64,000 bases of DNA. It comes from Nymphaea colorata. Taxonomy: Eukaryota > Streptophyta > Magnoliopsida > Nymphaeales > Nymphaeaceae. The position numbers were made by a program, and so were the translations under genes. Location: assembly GCF_008831285.2 (NCBI RefSeq), contig NC_045146.1, positions 17,291,149 through 17,355,148 of the forward strand, read 5' to 3'. The notes beneath the pieces were generated by a model, which saw only the letters and a program-made list of their open reading frames with translations, searched no databases and was not told the DNA's origin. This document shows positions 24,737 to 36,864 of this stretch, piece by piece; the stretch's first letter is position 1, and the number at the start of each line of letters is the position of its first letter.

Positions 24737-26014
24737 ATGGGGTCTGTGTCGCTCAAGATTGGAGATGGGACGGCCAAGTTCAAGAGATCGACTATTTGCT
24801 CCTCCGGCCTCAACATCGTCATGCTCATCTCCGTCCTCATCACCAATCTCTTCGCTCTGTACGCCTTCACCTCCCCGCCTCTTCACCTGCAGCACCCAAC
24901 CCTCCAAGAACACAAGAACATAACTGTCATCTCCGAGCACGTCTCCCTCATCCTCAGGGAGATCGGCGCAGCCCAGAAGAAGCTCTCCCAGATGCAGAAG
25001 GAGCTCAGCGGCTACGAGTCCCTCGATTTCTGGGCTCCCAACATCCCCGGAGAGCTCAAGCTCTACCTCCAGCCACAGACCCTCCCCCTCGGCAAGGACT
25101 CCAAGATGGGTATCACGGAAATGGTGGCTTCCATCGGTCACCCTTGCTCCAACTCCCTGGATTTGCTCGCACGGTACATGAACTACAAGGTGGGTCAAAC
25201 CTGCCCCGACGATTGGGACCTCGCTCAGAAGCTTATGCTTAGAGGGTGCGAGCCGTTGCCTCGCCGGCGCTGCCTATCGCGTCCGCCAGCACCGAAGGTG
25301 GAGCTCCTCCTCCCCTTCCCTGCTTCTCTGTGGAAGCCCGTCGCCGATAAGGTCGTTAGTTGGAGTCGCTATAGGTGCAAGAGCTTCCAGTGCTTGAATG
25401 CGAGGAAGGGCCAGGCTAAGCCGGCAGATGATTGCGTTGATTGCTTCGATATTGTTAAAGGGGTCGAGAACCAGAGGTGGATAAAGGCCATGGACCGGAA
25501 CGATTTCGTTGTCGACGACGTCTTGGCATTGGGTAATGGTGGTATAAGGATTGGGCTCGATGTCGGCGGCGGGACGGGGACTTTTGCGGCGAGGATGGCC
25601 GAGAGGAACGTCACTGTCATTACCTCTACTTTGAATCTCAATGCTCCATTCAACGAGTTTGTCGCCGCGAGGGGTTTGTTTCCCTTGTTCTTGACGTTGG
25701 GACAGAGGTTTCCCTTCTTTGATGGCACATTCGATCTGGTGCATACAATGCATTTGCTTAGTGATTGGATTCCGGTCGAGTCCATGGAGTTTCTGATGTT
25801 TGATATCGATAGAGTTTTGAGGGCGGGGGGTCTTCTTTGGTTGGACAAGTTCTTCTGCGCCGAGGAGGAATTGAAGAAGACTTATGTTGGTCTGATCGAG
25901 AAATTCGGGTACAAGAAGCTGAAATGGGTCGTTGGGCCGAAGGGGGATGCGTCGGCAACCGGCCGGACAGACGTTTACTTGTCTGCCGTTCTTCAAAAGC
26001 CACCGAGAGCATAA
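24737..26014 (+). CDS. membrane-anchored SAM-dependent methyltransferase (At1g29790-like), 425 aa
   Basis: Single uninterrupted exon. The N-terminus MGSVSLKIGDGTAKFKRSTI is the family signature, followed by one hydrophobic segment (about residues 24-45, NIVMLISVLITNLFALYAF) that would make it a type II Golgi/ER membrane protein. A short helical stretch (68-92) and a Cys-rich stem (IGHPCSN, GQTCPDDW, LRGCEPLPRRRC, about 133-180) precede a methyltransferase fold. SAM motif I is GLDVGGGTGTFA (273-284), and later motifs are FDLVHTMHLLSDW (332-344) and DRVLRAGGLLWLDKFFC (358-374). The family is annotated as probable methyltransferases; substrate unknown. Length is typical and the sequence looks intact. 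It is divergent from the TLDc gene and convergent with the subtilase. Confidence 0.93.
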   Translation: MGSVSLKIGDGTAKFKRSTICSSGLNIVMLISVLITNLFALYAFTSPPLHLQHPTLQEHKNITVISEHVSLILREIGAAQKKLSQMQKELSGYESLDFWAPNIPGELKLYLQPQTLPLGKDSKMGITEMVASIGHPCSNSLDLLARYMNYKVGQTCPDDWDLAQKLMLRGCEPLPRRRCLSRPPAPKVELLLPFPASLWKPVADKVVSWSRYRCKSFQCLNARKGQAKPADDCVDCFDIVKGVENQRWIKAMDRNDFVVDDVLALGNGGIRIGLDVGGGTGTFAARMAERNVTVITSTLNLNAPFNEFVAARGLFPLFLTLGQRFPFFDGTFDLVHTMHLLSDWIPVESMEFLMFDIDRVLRAGGLLWLDKFFCAEEELKKTYVGLIEKFGYKKLKWVVGPKGDASATGRTDVYLSAVLQKPPRA

Positions 26015-27756
26015 AAGGTTCGGAATTCTTTTTGTTCTTCTTTTGCTCTGAGGTCCGAATGAGAAGAAACTGAGTTCAAGGTATGATACTCTCTGAATTG
26101 GATCAACGTCGGTCCCACGAGGATCCATGTTACTTCTTTGTCTTCTTCTACCTTCCTTTCTTCCTTTCACTTTCATATGTATGCATCTGGGAGATAACTA
26201 CAACTTTATGCTCTCTTTGTTGTACTTCATTCGGAAAGGTCAGTCCTTGTCCGACAAGAAATGGAAGGAGGGAGGAACGTTTGGCACTAAGAGTTGGTGA
26301 AGAGCTGCTCTGTAATCACCTGCTGTGCTAACACTTTCTGAAATGTAAAACTGTTGGACCTCTCAGATGGGTTCCACCTTGAGATCTTGAGAAGGAAATC
26401 TAATTCTCTTTCTCGTTTTCTACGTTTCCTAAGTTTATTGTTCTCTGGTTTCCTGCGTATTGGGAGTTTTAGGGAGGAGAACGTGGTGAGGACTGATATA
26501 TGGAGAAACGATGACTTTTGTCATTTGCACTTATCCGAATGATATATGCGATCCTTTTGTTTCAGGTGAATGAGATTTGCTGTAATCCTTCGAGTACAGA
26601 CGTACTCAGTACTATACGTTTTTTCCTAAAAATTCTTACAAATCTTTGGCATGCAGTTGCCATTTTTGCATATTTGGGTCTTCTTCTCTGTGTTACCAAA
26701 ATCGATCTGAACATGCACCACCTGATTCGTTGGTGCCAATTGTCATCCCCAGTAATGCTTGTTATTCTTTATATTTTGTAAACTTTTATTTTTTCGAGCT
26801 AGTTTTTCTAAAAGAATAATGTTAACTTTTGCTGATTCGAAAATGATTCCTTTTGCGATTTGATTCAGCTGATGACCGAATTTTCCTGCTCTATGCTCAG
26901 AAACTAATGTTGGTAGCATCTCCCTCCCTCTCTCTCTCTCTCTCACACACTCACAAAGTGGTTTTCTTATCAAACCTGAGGATGTGATAGAGAAATTGGG
27001 TTCCTCAACTGAAGGAATCCCTCCTGGATGGTAAATTGGTAATCCATGTTCATTGTTATGCTTTTCGGTGATGCGCTTTTTCCTCAAGTGAATTAAAGCT
27101 TGTCTCCTGTTGGAAAATGACAGGAAGCCAGGTAACTGTCCTACACGTTGCTTGTGGAGATTCTTTTTCTTCATAAAAACTTACGAAATGGAAGCCTGTG
27201 AACCTGTGATTCTGTCTGTTCACAATCAGAGTTTTAGTCTATAATGCTTGATCAAATGAGAATATAGTTGACGTGTAATTTCAGATGTAAAGTGTCAAAC
27301 TAGATTATTAGAAACGCGAAACTCAAAAACTTCAGCAGAAGCTTATAAAGGGGACCATGACTTGCAGATTGTTAAGGGTACTAAAACTTGTATCATCTGG
27401 AGTTGGTAAGTCATATTACGTTTTGGGATAGCTGTTGTATGGTGCATCTAGAGCTGTCAATTGTGACAAAATATTAGTCTGTTTCACGGCATTAAGTTGA
27501 CATTATCTGAATGGAGTGCGGTTGATGTATAATGGCTTGATGTTCCTAGGTGCTCGGCTTGTTAGAGATTTATATACAGTTGTCAATCATTACCGAAGTG
27601 GATGACTAGAACATGTGAAATTTTCCAATGCTTGTATAGCCAGATTGTAGCTTACATCCTCTGAAGCCCCGTCGGTTGTCATACATGCTTGTTGTACAAA
27701 TACATGCTTGTTGTACATGGAGCTGATTTGTATATGATCAATGGATCTTCTTGTTC
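26015..27756. other. convergent 3' flanks of methyltransferase (+) and subtilase (-)
   Basis: 1.7 kb between two converging genes. It should hold the 3'UTRs of both. A CT then CA simple repeat lies at about 26,923-26,953. The reading frames here are short and motif-free. Confidence 0.5.
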
Positions 27757-30700
27757 TTAGTGTACAGGAAGAGTAAATACTGTTAGTGGAAGTCTCACTA
27801 TATGATCAAGGCTTCCTATTAGAACAATCTCACCAAAGCTGAAAACATTAAGTGCTTGAACCACACTCAGTTTGATTTCTAAATCTTGGGTTTCCTGTGG
27901 AGCTATTGTGAAGAAAGATGGTAGCACTTGAACCTCCACTCCCCTTGGTGGCAATACAGAGCACAAGTAAGTTTCTGTCCCTGACGCGACATTTGTGACA
28001 TTCCTCCATACTGACCGGTCTCCTTTCAGGGCTCCTATAGTAATAGATGGTAGGTTGAGGTCAGATGGGTAGGCTAATGAATTGCTGCATTGCATACCAG
28101 TGGCATCTTGCACTGCTTGGGGTTCCATATTTGGCATTGCACATAAGAAGCTAATGTAATCTTCAAAATCTGACAAATGAAAGCATGTTACTTTTCTCTT
28201 TCCTTTGATATATGTATAGTTGTATACTAAAATTTGGTAAGGAAAATTACCGGACTGGAAAGCAAGGCCTGGATCCATAGCTGCGGCTGCATTTATAAGG
28301 CCAGCTCCATAATCAAAAGGTGTAGCAGGATATAAATTACCTGTATTGCCGTAGGAACCTTCTGCCATTATTGGATTACCCTTATTGTCATATTTAGAGG
28401 CAGTGGTTACAAGTGCAGATGCCACCATGGCTGGAGTCCAAGATGGATGTAGCTCTTTAACTAATGCTGCAATCCCTGCTACATGTGGTGCTGCCATACT
28501 AGTCCCAGATAATGGTGCAAAACTGTATCCTGTTACAAGTTGCAAAGTTGATAAAAAATGTGAAAGATGATCTATAGCTGGTGGATAGAACAGTGTCCTA
28601 TATAGTTACAATTACTTGGTTACTGACAAAATTGATGACTGGGGAAGATGCGTCAACCTTTAAGAAGAGGATCCACCATGCTAATTGGGCTCCATGCTGC
28701 CCATATGGTATGCCCTGGAGCAAGAATTTCTGGTTTCAGGATGTCTGATGGGCTTAGTTTCAAGTCAATGACTCCTGGACCTCTAGACGAGAACCTGCTC
28801 ACAATGGGAGCTTCCTTCTCATTAAATGATGCTTCCCTTCCTGATCTGACTGATGCTGCTGCACCATATGCATACGCAACTCCTGTTTCATCTCTGTGTG
28901 TTTTATTCTCATAGTATTCCATGAGTGCCTACCATACAAAGCATGCGATCTTATAATTGAGATATTGCAAGAGCACAGCAGTGTAAAAGAAAGTTATTGT
29001 CCCTATACCTGCGCGTCAGAGACTCTGGGAATCATGATGCCTGGAATTGAGAAAGGAACAGGATCTGCTGTAAAATCTCCATAGAGTGGGTTGGCAACCA
29101 AAACAAAACCCATGGCACCAAGCTTACTGGCTGTCCTGAGAACTGCATATATTGTTGCGTTCCTTTGGAAAAACCCAGCAGAGAAGGAACAAATCAAGAT
29201 TCTTCCTTGCACCACCTCTGCCGTTAATGCATCTGGGTTCTGGCATTCCTCAGCTGTAACATTAGGCAAGACTGCAGCATCCTTTGCTGAAACAAGCTTG
29301 TAATCTGTCAAGGTAGAGGCTGCAGCACACAGTTGATACTTGGGTTACATCTGGAGTATAGGAGCGACTTTTGTCATCGAGGAAGTAGAATTAAAAAAAA
29401 ATACAAGTAGACATCAACTTGATTTACTAGTAACTGTTGATCTAGTGACCCCAAGCATTGTGAAAATCACACAACTCCTTGTCTGAGTGGCTCTCCGAAA
29501 AACTAATGAAACGTACAATTCTATGCAGAACCATTGAATTCATCCTGGCCGATTTGGGAAGGTTTCAATTTCAAGTTACAATGATCTCCTGGTAGATGTA
29601 GTGGCACGGTGGCTGTACATTTTATTGGGACACATAATATTTCCAAACCTTCCACCAATTTAAAAAGTAAATGGATGAAGAGGACTTGCCTGACAAGCCA
29701 ATTCCTGGCAGACTTAGATAATTGCCTAACAGCAGATATGGTGCATATGTTCGATCAGTGTGACAGGCAGCAACCCCCATCACCCATGGACTGAAAGAAA
29801 TGACAGTGCCTGCGTCTGGCCCTTTGTTTCCTGCTGCTTGAACAACAAAAATACCTGCCCTCTGTGCAAACATGAGCATCACGTCAAACACATTCAGCAT
29901 TGTAAAAGGGCTATCTTTGGGAGGTTCATCAGGTCCAACTGACAGTGACAGGATATCCACTCCATCTTGGCTGGCCTGTGTAGGTGATCATCACCCATTA
30001 GTAACAATATGTCAGCAGACAAGAAAGCATTACCCTAGGATAGCGTTGCATGCAGATCTAGGTCTGTTTGATATTTTAAGTACTCGACAAAGTCATCTGT
30101 GTGTGCGCGTGCAAAACTGCCTCGACCAAAATATGAGAAATTTTACTTGATCGATTGCCGAAAGGACATCAGCTAGGGTTGCTATGTCTGGATATAATGC
30201 CTTGTACACAGCTATCCTGGAGAGAGAAGAGAAAATCTTGAGTTGAAAAAAATTGGAAAGTTGGTAGCCAATCGTGGCTTACCGAGCTCGGGGGGCCATT
30301 CCACTTGCACTGCCATAGTTAAAGCCATCCACGATGACCTGGACACCAGAGTTTGCAGCAGCAATGGCGGCAACATGGCTGCAAAATAAATGCTTCTACA
30401 TTTTAGTCGTTCTTCAATTGACAAGTCACGGACATCATCAGACACCCTTACCAAAGGTTCAGATAATTGTTCATTTGACATGAAGAAGCTCAAAGCATGT
30501 GAATTCAGACTTCTATTATGTGGAACATAACCGTTCTTTACACTGTGGTGCTGGGGATTTACTTGCCTTCCATGCCCATTGGCATCAAAGGGTGACAAGA
30601 AATCCTTGGATGCATTTAGAGGCATCAATGCAGCAGCTCCTGCTGAAAAGTAACGAGCAGAAACTATCTTCCCATTGCAGGAATTCTCTGGGAACCAGGG

Positions 30701-32192
30701 ACCTGTTTGGCATGTGCCAGAGAAACGGGGAATGTTTGGCAAGAAAGGGTCTGATGCTGTATTTGCAAAGCTTGGGTGTGTTGGGTCGATGCCGCTGTCG
30801 ACTAGTCCTATTACTATTCCCTCGCCTGCATTCTGCGGTCCTCCTTCCCTTGCCCATGCTCCTGCTGGAAGACCAAGAAAGGTTGGTGTATATGTTGTCA
30901 TTAGCCTTGCACCTCTGTCTTTCTCTATCGTCCTCACTTCCTTTATTGTTCTTAATTTCGCAACCTGCAAGTATCAGCCTCACTTCTTTTACTGCAAGTA
31001 TTTCTGATTAATCTGCAATTTTAAATATTTTAAATGGATTTAAAAATAGAAAATAAAACACTTGTATCGGTCAGCATCTTGCCGATATGCTCCGATTTTC
31101 GCAAAATTGGCTTTTCGTGATCAATGAGCTGTCTCTGCAGTTTGTGTTAGAAAGAATGAAAACCTGAGAAACAGTAGTGTGGATTGCGAAGCCATTGATG
31201 AGGTGGTAGAAGCTATAAAGCTTCTGGTAGCTGGCAGTATCCAATGTGCTCTTGAGAAGCTGGTCGTGATGATCCACCACCTCCTGCACACGTTCACTCT
31301 GCACCTTCCTAAGATGAGCACCACCAGGAAAAGTGATTGCTTAGAAGAACCGAAATGAAATATATTGGCTATTCTGGTTATTTTTTCTTCCAGTTTGAAT
31401 CTCGCAGGAAGAAAAGCACCACTCTGAAATAAATTCCAAAATCTGTCTATTTGATAGAAAAGAATGGCATTCGAGAACTTGGTAGTTTTTTTAATGAACC
31501 TGTGCATGGATTTCTATTTTTTTTAGCAAGTTACAGGATCTTGCATGTTCAAGAATAGCAGAGGAGGTGGCTAGGAATGTGAGTAGATCAGACTCAGATT
31601 GGATACAGCTATTACCACATTTGACGAATTGGATATCTTATCCGATCATGCTTTGAGCTGAATTAGTGTTAATAAATTTGCTATACTGCATTTTCCCACT
31701 ACCATTCACGATCAAACGGCTTTCATTTATCCGATATCTCCACCTGAATGTGGTCTCAGACGTGCAATTTGTAAAATTACAAAAGTTACGGTTGCATTTG
31801 TAAATAAACAGGTACTTCTAGCAAAAATGTGGTCTTATTAGGGAATCCTATAAAGCGAGGCATTTTCATGGAATCATGGCACAAAAATTTAAGACCCCAA
31901 CAGAAATTTCTCAATCTTCTTTTAGTGCAAGGATTTTAGACAACATCATATGACTAATATCCGTTGTAATGGTAGATTTTCCACTGCCAAAAGAAAGAAA
32001 TAAACAAACTGTAAGGATCCAAAGCTGTGGTCGTTTTAATTCTCAGGTGTTCTTCACTTGTCACTAGGAGTGTCGTTTTAGCATCCCATATTTAATCTTA
32101 CATGAAAATTTGCAGGTTTAATTGGAGTCAAACTCGAGATGGTTCAACTCCAAGGCCTTTAGGTGAGTATCCCGTGCCCTTGCTCAATATTG

Positions 32193-32227
<35 letters not shown>

Positions 32228-32466
32228 TTTCCTATGCTGTGATGATCTGGTTCATCCTAATAAAAGATGTGGAGGATATTGCCTGTCCAAAGAAGAAAAG
32301 AATAACAAAGAAGCTACCTGCTAGAGTCGAGATGATGTTCCTGAAATGCTGTTCCCTTCCCATGCAATAGAACTATGTAAATGGATCTCTCCTCTGCAAA
32401 AACCATGAAGATTATTCTTGAGAGGGAGAGGATAAGTCCAACCCATGATACTGATGGATTCCTCAT
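27757..32466 (-). CDS. subtilisin-like serine protease (plant SBT2 group), 9 exons, 832 aa
   Basis: Exons in transcript order are 32466-32318, 31308-31164, 30964-30567, 30378-30283, 30216-30147, 29975-29690, 29319-29009, 28928-28658 and 28529-27757. All phases agree and give 832 codons. The protein starts with a signal peptide ([20 protein letters not shown], likely cut near AEERS), then an I9 prodomain (SIYIVLLHG to the HTTVSQ region), then the S8 domain with the catalytic Asp in GLVDSGID (about 154), His in [12 protein letters not shown] (229), oxyanion Asn in QAAGNKGP (336) and Ser in SGTSMAAPH (586). A protease-associated domain (about 385-480) and a C-terminal Fn3-like domain are present. 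It is probably secreted to the apoplast. The many introns and the sequence fit group SBT2 rather than the mostly intronless SBT1 subtilases. Two introns (30379-30566 and 29320-29689) need GC donors. No inactivating change was seen. Confidence 0.95.
32195..32224. repeat. AT microsatellite in subtilase intron 1
   Basis: An uninterrupted (AT)n tract of about 30 bp in the first intron. Confidence 0.9.
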
Positions 32467-32550
32467 GCTCTTCAGTATAACCTTTTATTTTCTATTACAA
32501 AGCAGAAAAATCTCAGCTCTATCAAACTCATTTGGCTTGGGCTGCAGGAG

Positions 32551-32558
32551 TTTTATAG
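32551..32558 (-). promoter_or_regulatory. putative TATA box of the subtilase gene
   Basis: On the minus strand this reads CTATAAAA, about 90 bp upstream of the ATG at 32466, so the predicted 5'UTR is around 55 nt. Confidence 0.55.
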
Positions 32559-32599
32559 TTGAAGAGAGGCATCTGTGTGTGTGTGTGTGCGCGCGGGCG

Positions 32600-33079
32600 T
32601 GTTAGCGAACAACGTGAGGGACGTTACAAGCAATATATGAGAAAAACTGCTAGGAACGCGCTTGGCATGAAGGCACATCTCCACAGAGACAGAGAGAGAC
32701 TGTGCAACATGTGAGCACTGTTGGCTCTTAATAAGGCCCCGCTTAATTAGTTCTGGGATAAATTTAGAAGTTAGCTTAAAGTTTATCCGAAATGAGCGGG
32801 ATATCTTTCTTCCCTCACGTTTTTCTCCACATACTGCGAAAGTTTAACGCAGAAAATTTGGATTTCTTTGGAAACTGTGCATCGGGTCATGCATTTCGGT
32901 TTCCGTTTCTGATATGGACGGTATATTCCGTCCAAGGTTAAATATACTGTTGGAGACCGATAGCCAACAAATAAATACCCTTAAGAATTTTTTATTTGGA
33001 GGATAAACTATAGTTTCAAAATTTTAACATGGAACAAAATATAATTTTTTCAAAATTTTTAGATAGACTAAATGCAAAA

Positions 33080-33121
<42 letters not shown>

Positions 33122-34034
33122 CATGACCCCTGCCGGCTGCCCAGCTCCGGCCCTGTGACTGCGAGTCTCAAGATTTCCAGTCATGGTTGGACTTGTGGTT
33201 TCAGCATAACTCGTGAAATTGCTCCCGAGAAGATCAGATAATCTTTAGAATGACTTGACTTCGGAGAATGAACGTTCCCCAAAGACAAGCAGGTTTCAGA
33301 CAGACTAATAAATAATTAACAAACTTCTGAGAATTTTATAAGTAAACTTTCATGATCCACTTCTCTCTGAAAAAAAATATTAACAAAAAAAAAAACAGGC
33401 AGTAGCACTGCATGAAATAGCCACAATCTCAAAAATTCAGACATGCTTATACATGCGAAGGGATGTGGTTTCACCTTCCATCGAAACACACACACAAAAA
33501 AAAAGATGCTCGTTTAGTGAGAGAAGACGGAGGGGTAGTGCGTCATAACTAGGGATACTTTGTGCCTCATTTGTTTAATCTGGTAAATCTAGGTGGGTCA
33601 TATGAAGATATACTTCAATATTTCTGAAGATATTCTAGCTGCAAAAGTTTTTGATATTATATTTTTTTATTCTGTTAACCAACTATATTATATATATATA
33701 TATAAAACAAAACTTTTCGATTTTTGGTTAAAAAACTATTTCAAATAAACTAAAACTACAAACATCTTAATATGTTTATAAAGATTATTTTGATATAAAA
33801 GGGTTTTATTTCAAGTTGTTTTAATGAAAAATATTGATTTTTGTATTTCATGCCATGGGGGCCGTTCATTTTCTCTTGTTATAAAACACTATTAATTTCT
33901 AATAAATGATAAACTTAGTATATGTTTTGCATCTACCCATTCTTAAGATCATATTAACAAGGTTAGATTGTAAAAGGGGTATTTTAAAAACCAAAATCAA
34001 AAGATCTGGTTTTATCATTGACCTAAATGTTTGG

Positions 34035-34067
<33 letters not shown>

Positions 34068-34280
34068 ATTGTTTAAACAACGTTCCCCTTTCTTGTCTTT
34101 TGGTTTTGAAAATTTTTATTACACTTACGGATAATAATATACAACAAGGTTTCAAGAGCTGGCAATCGATGCCATGAGCGTGCATTCAATTACTTTATTG
34201 AGGAAAATCAGTTTGAACGGATGTGGAGTTCTCATGCAATGTACATCAACTAACACACTAGTTCCACACCATTGGTACAA
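32600..34280. other. intergenic region with AT microsatellites and element relic
   Basis: It contains (TA)n tracts at about 33,082-33,118, 33,687-33,704 and 34,041-34,066. An AT-rich stretch at 32,985-33,120 is followed by the C-rich block CCCATGACCCCTGCCGGCTG, similar to those at 11,412 and 53,950. No gene seen. Confidence 0.5.
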
Positions 34281-34289
34281 GGAGGGATG

Positions 34290-34640
34290 ACACTAACGCA
34301 ACTCGAGCCAGCATACGAGCAACTGGCTTGAGCCAGTATGCTCGACCCGACTTAGATAACTCAAGCTCAAGCTCAAGCTCGGCTCAAATTCGAGTCAAGC
34401 TCCATAAAACATGCTCGAGCGTGACTGGACAATGCACCATCAAGCTCGAAATCGATTCATTTAACTCATTTTTCTTAAGTCTATCTCATCCCTTTTAACT
34501 CATTTAACTATTCTCTCATCATATTTCAACAATCATTATATATGTAGTCGATCTGAGTCGAGTTCTTTGAACTTGAACTGGACTTGTTTAATGTTTCAAG
34601 CATACATTTGCGCTTGAGCTAGACTCGTCGTGCAGCCCTA
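34290..34640. mobile_element. degenerate hAT-like element of the GAGCTCGA family
   Basis: The right end reads CTCGTCGTGCAGCCCTA, almost the same as the right end of the intact element at 37254-37779, and the inside is rich in CAAGCTC/CTCGAG motifs. The left end (GAGGGATGACAC...) is only weakly similar, and no 8-bp target duplication could be found. Confidence 0.6.
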
Positions 34641-36128
34641 GAAACCAATGACCACATATACAATAAAGAGAGAAGGAATGGAACTGAATACTAATTTGAA
34701 TCAAAGTACAGTTTATTACTATTATAATGCAGCTGGAATTGGTTGGAAAGTGATCAAATTAATGGTTGGCAGGTCATAGCTGGATCCAAAGAGCTCCACT
34801 TCTCTTTTTTAATGGAGCTAAGTTCTTTAAAATGTCATAAGTTCATCTCATTCGGAAAGGGGATACCGAATTTACATCGAAAGATGGTGATCTATATTAG
34901 TTCCATTATTGTATATCTTCAAGTTCACACTTTCTTTTTACTTTGAAAATCAAAACTATATGAAATAATCAGCAGAGACAAAACCAAAGTGGTATATATA
35001 TGTGTGTTGAAATATGCCTTTTGGATGCAATTTTATATGATTGAGTCGTATGGAAAAATCGTTAGACCGCAAAATTGAAATTTAAAACATTAAATAACAG
35101 TCCTTTTAAGATCATTTTTATGCCTTAAAGTCATACTTTTAAACAAATATTAAACATGAATGGTCAAGTGCCTACGCTTACCGAACAGATCCAGAACAAC
35201 CAATCATCAATAGATTCGCAAAAATATTATTTTCTAGTTCCATAGGTTCGGTTTGTACTTGTTTGGCGTATTTAGATACATATTCTACTTGCTCTATATG
35301 TAACCGCGAATTTGTGCCTCCCAACATCCATATGTTATGGATAGGGGTCATGCTGTCTGTATTTTAATTTATACTAATAAAATAGAACCCTACTTATCAT
35401 ATATAAAATTTGATCCTTTGGTGAAGAATAAATTATTGGTGGAAGCATTTACGTTTCAAAAATCGAGAGCATCAAGAACTATGAGTTTTTCCGAATCTTT
35501 TCAAATATCTATTTAACCTTTTAAATTCATGATTTCGAAATCCAAAAGATGCATATAAAACCTTGAAAAAGATGTGACATTGACACCAACATCACGAAAG
35601 CGCACACACACGCGATTTTCATGAAAAAAGGCAACATCTCAAGTATATTAAAGCAAGGGTTTCAAAGGACGTAGCATAACTGGTCAGACAAGCAAGAGCA
35701 AGTGCAACGGGTAATATTCCGTTGGACTGTAAACCGTGGGATGGTAATACTTTAATTCATGGGTATACCACACCCTACCCAAAACCAATTTGAAGGGTGG
35801 TGGGGCTGGGCCTTAAAACCTCTATTTTAAGTGTGGTGGGTTGTTAACATAGTGGTAACAGTACCACTATGTTACCGTACCCATGAACCTGCCCCAAAAA
35901 TGGAGCAGATTCATCTAAACAGACTCCTAAGTCATAGACTCATAAAGCAGCTTCGGACCCCAACGATTTGAGAAGAGAGGGAGGGGCTTCGGCGTCTTGG
36001 ATGCATTTCCTCAAACCCTATTAAACTATATTGCTCGGTGGCTGCTATGTTTTTTTTTTTTTCATTTATTTTAAATTGGTGCATGTTTGGGGTTTGGCAG
36101 AGTGGAAGAAGGATCTCCACAACCCGAG
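34641..36128. other. intergenic region, no gene recognised
   Basis: AT-rich. Near 35,675-35,705 GTAGCATAACTGGTCAGAC resembles a tRNA/SINE A-box head, but no B box follows. 35,700-35,900 has GTGGTA/ACCACC motifs without a clear element structure. Confidence 0.4.
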
Positions 36129-36492
36129 TAGGGATGTCAATATATCTGAATTAAATCGGATATTCGACCGAACTGATCCAAAAAAGTCGGATATGAAAAA
36201 AAATTAATATCCGATTAGGATCGGATTCGGATATACATAAATATATATCAGATCGAATTCATACAGAGATTCATATCAAATTCATTTTTAGACAAATATC
36301 CTATATCTAATGCTATTAAATTTTGAAAATTGAAAAAAAAAAACAGTTCAAAATTCAAATTGGGATTCAGATATAAATATAACAATCGGATTTGGATTGT
36401 AAAATCAGATTTTAGATTCAAATTTCGATATGACTTTTCTTTATTCGAATTTGGATATGAATATGTGAATATCCGAAAAAGCGAATATGGTT
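36129..36492. mobile_element. truncated MITE, TAGGGATGTCAATA family copy A
   Basis: Begins TAGGGATGTCAATATAT and is rich in GGATATGAATAT/ATATCCGA motifs, like the copy at 56071-56428. The matching right end (TACATCCCTA) is missing, so it is truncated. The TAGGGATG end is typical of hAT-type elements. Confidence 0.6.
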
Positions 36493-36864
36493 AATTGTTA
36501 ACTAACCAATGGTGCTTTAAAATCTCAAACATTATGATCTCGAGATGGTTGATAAAGAAGTTCTTTTGACATTTTTTTTCTTAGAAGTAGACATGAGAGC
36601 ATGGAACTTGGTGCTTTCAATCATGACCCAGAGGAAACATTCATTCTAAAGGTATTCATTTGTTTTATGTTTGTATAGAATGTGTCTACAAACTGAGTTT
36701 CAAAATATCCGATTAAGTTGGATTGCTTATTACAGACCCAAGCAAAACTTGATCCTTTCATTTGGAGCTTGTAAGTGAAAATAATAGAGTCTCCAACTGC
36801 TAGAAGATGGTGTCTACAGGATCGTTTGGCTAATAGAACAGTAACATACTGTTCCATGAACCTG

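Noticed and set aside
24683-26176. Long ORFs on the minus strand opposite the methyltransferase (171, 300 and 159 codons)
   Set aside because: These are shadows of the GC-rich sense coding exon and contain no motifs.
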